64,000 bases of DNA from Streptomyces xylophagus (GTDB taxonomy: Bacteria > Actinomycetota > Actinomycetes > Streptomycetales > Streptomycetaceae): assembly GCF_000716435.1 (NCBI RefSeq), contig NZ_JNWO01000021.1:1-64000 (forward strand). Direction: 5' to 3'. Made by a program: the position numbers and the translations under genes. The notes under the pieces were generated by a model, which was not told the DNA's origin, did not search any database, and saw nothing but the letters and a program-made list of their open reading frames with translations. Shown one piece after another: positions 62,833 to 64,000 of this stretch. How positions within the stretch are numbered: position 1 is the stretch's first letter; every line of letters starts with the position of its first letter.

Positions 62833-63415
62833 CAAGATCGTGCCGCTGGCCGTGAAGATCGTGGTCAGCGGCGGCCTCGGGGTCGGCAAGACCACGTTCA
62901 TCGGGGCCATTTCGGAGATCGAACCCCTCGACACGGAGGCGGCGATCACCGAAGTCTCCGTCGGCGTCGACTCGTTGGAGGGCGTCGAGGCGAAGACCAC
63001 CACGACCGTCGCCCTCGACTTCGGGCGGATCACCCTCGATCCGACGATCGCGCTGTACCTGTTCGGGACGCCCGGGCAGGACCGGTTCTCGTTCCTCTGG
63101 GACGACTTGGTCGAGGGTGCGCTCGGCACGGTGGTCCTCGTGGACACCCGGCGGATCGAGGACTGTTTCCCGGCGGTCGACTACTTCGAGTCGCAGGGCG
63201 CGCCGTTCGTTCTCGCGGTGAATCGGTTCGACGGGGCGGAGCGGTTCGATGTGGACGAGGTGCGGGAGGCGTTGGGGTTGGGGGCGGATGTGCCGGTGCT
63301 GGAGTGCGACGCGCGTGAACGGGGCTCTGTGCGGGACGTGTTGGGGGCGTTGATGGACCGGGTCATCGGGGTTCGGGCCACACCGCGACGCCGTACGGCC
63401 GCCCTGTCGCGATAG
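62816..63415 (+). CDS. cvnD: Conservon protein CvnD: ATP/GTP-binding small GTPase-like protein
   Basis: 199 aa, Ras-like fold of the conservon type. G1 is VSGGLGVGKTTFIGA (residues about 17-31), G3 is LFGTPGQDRFSF (about 83-94) with Pro in place of the usual Ala/Gly, and G4 is NRFDGA. It is the GTPase output of the conservon, presumably switched by CvnA/CvnB at the membrane. ATG 62816 lies inside cvnC. The G4 motif NRFD rather than NKxD is characteristic of this subgroup. A hairpin terminator ends the operon. Confidence 0.94.
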   Translation: MSGRSDKIVPLAVKIVVSGGLGVGKTTFIGAISEIEPLDTEAAITEVSVGVDSLEGVEAKTTTTVALDFGRITLDPTIALYLFGTPGQDRFSFLWDDLVEGALGTVVLVDTRRIEDCFPAVDYFESQGAPFVLAVNRFDGAERFDVDEVREALGLGADVPVLECDARERGSVRDVLGALMDRVIGVRATPRRRTAALSR

Positions 63416-63421
63416 GCGGGA

Positions 63422-63452
63422 CAGGGGGCCGGTCCGTGAACTCGGCCCCCTG
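63422..63452. terminator. Terminator between cvnD and the binding-protein gene
   Basis: A perfect 10-bp stem, CAGGGGGCCG (63422-63431) with CGGCCCCCTG (63443-63452), has an 11-nt loop. It lies 6 nt after the cvnD stop and 9 nt from the end of the convergent gene. Confidence 0.8.
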
Positions 63453-63461
63453 CAGCCCTAG

Positions 63462-64000
63462 TTAGCCCTTTAGTTCCGGTGGGGAGATCTGCGACTTCGC
63501 TATCGCCGAGCCCGTCGTGCCCCACTTCTTGAGGATCTTGTCGTACGTCCCGTCCGCGATCAGCTTGTTCACCGCGGCCTGGAAGGCCGGGGCCAGCTTT
63601 GTGCCCTTCTTGAAGGCGAAGCCGACGTCCAGGCGGTGGAACTCGTTGAGGAACTTGACGCCGGTCTGCTGGGCGACGGCGTAGCGCAGGCCGTTGATCG
63701 TGGACATCACGACGTCGCTGCGGCCCTGCTGGAGGGACGACCAGATCGCGCCGGACTCGCTGTAGGTCTGCACGTCGTACGCCTTCTTGCCGGCGTCCGT
63801 GCAGACCTTCTTGTTCTCCTCGAGCGTGGCCTCGAACGTGGTGCCCGCGCCGGTCGCGACGTTCAGGCCGCACAGCTGCTTGAGGTCGGTGATCTTGCCG
63901 AGCTTGCTGTCCTTGCGGGTGGCGAAGCCCTGGCCGTCGTTGATGTAGGTGACGAAGTCGATCGTCTTGCGCCGTTCGTCGGTCACACCGAAGTTGCTGG
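63462..64000 (-). CDS. Amino-acid-type ABC transporter substrate-binding protein, partial (5' end beyond the window)
   Basis: About 179 C-terminal residues are visible; the gene runs past the right edge of the window. The periplasmic-binding-protein type 2 fold (polar amino acid/ectoine family) shows in VTDERRKTIDFVTYINDGQG, then LCGLNVATGAGTTFEATLEE, GRSDVVMSTINGLRYAVAQQ and a final KLIADGTYDKILKKWG. The N-terminal signal and first lobe are off the window. The likely ligand is a polar amino acid or a compatible solute such as ectoine. A convergent terminator separates it from the conservon. Confidence 0.9.
   Translation of the reverse strand, partial: SNFGVTDERRKTIDFVTYINDGQGFATRKDSKLGKITDLKQLCGLNVATGAGTTFEATLEENKKVCTDAGKKAYDVQTYSESGAIWSSLQQGRSDVVMSTINGLRYAVAQQTGVKFLNEFHRLDVGFAFKKGTKLAPAFQAAVNKLIADGTYDKILKKWGTTGSAIAKSQISPPELKG

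Overview
The window is a 64 kb piece of a Streptomyces (or very close actinomycete) chromosome. The evidence is the very high GC content with strong third-position GC bias, frequent GTG starts, many 1-4 nt translational overlaps (ATGA, GTGA, TTGA), and lineage markers: a conservon, SflA, DUF5685, DUF6243, DUF6529 and a DmdR/IdeR-type iron box. From memory the gene order runs parallel (inverted numbering) to the S. coelicolor interval around SCO1749 (sflA), SCO1773 (ald), SCO1776 (pyrG) and SCO1780 (recN). This is therefore mostly conserved core chromosome with accessory insertions. I see no prophage, insertion sequence, CRISPR array, tRNA or biosynthetic megacluster.

Left part (1-8.5 kb): the 3' end of a 5S rRNA with a strong terminator, a repeat-rich RDD/RGG low-complexity TPR-like protein, a DUF1015 protein, a HAD phosphatase, and an iron-regulated siderophore ABC importer (two FecCD permeases plus ATPase) with an iron box at its start.

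8.5-25 kb: a housekeeping block of SCP2 protein, TlyA methyltransferase, NAD kinase, RecN and a glycosyltransferase. It is followed by a PucR regulator, a berberine-bridge oxidoreductase, a KapD-like exonuclease, a GH15 enzyme, PyrG, a NUDIX ADP-ribose pyrophosphatase and a STAND-like TPR protein.

25-34.5 kb: alanine dehydrogenase, then a chromosome-maintenance operon (ParA, a small basic protein, ScpA, ScpB, RluB-type pseudouridine synthase). Next come an NrtR-type NUDIX regulator coupled to an ADP-ribosylglycohydrolase, a Phd/PIN toxin-antitoxin pair whose toxin carries an in-frame stop, and a nucleotidyltransferase.

34.5-44.2 kb: a Rieske lipoprotein with a DUF6529 membrane protein, a YidB-family protein, the aroH-tyrA pair, and cmk-plsC-der. 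Two uncharacterised actinobacterial genes and an Rpf-LysM muralytic protein with a long leader follow.

44.2-58 kb: a branched-chain-amino-acid-type ABC system in which LivH, LivM and LivG are fused into one 988-residue polypeptide, with a separate LivF and a divergent binding protein. A WYL regulator, an I78 inhibitor, a PAP2 phosphatase, a PIG-V-like membrane glycosyltransferase, an MFS exporter, a glutaryl-CoA-type dehydrogenase and SflA follow.

58-64 kb: a DUF5685 protein with a very cysteine-rich tail, a complete conservon (cvnABCD: NIT-domain sensor kinase-like protein, roadblock protein, DUF742, GTPase), and the 3' part of an amino-acid-type binding protein running off the window edge.
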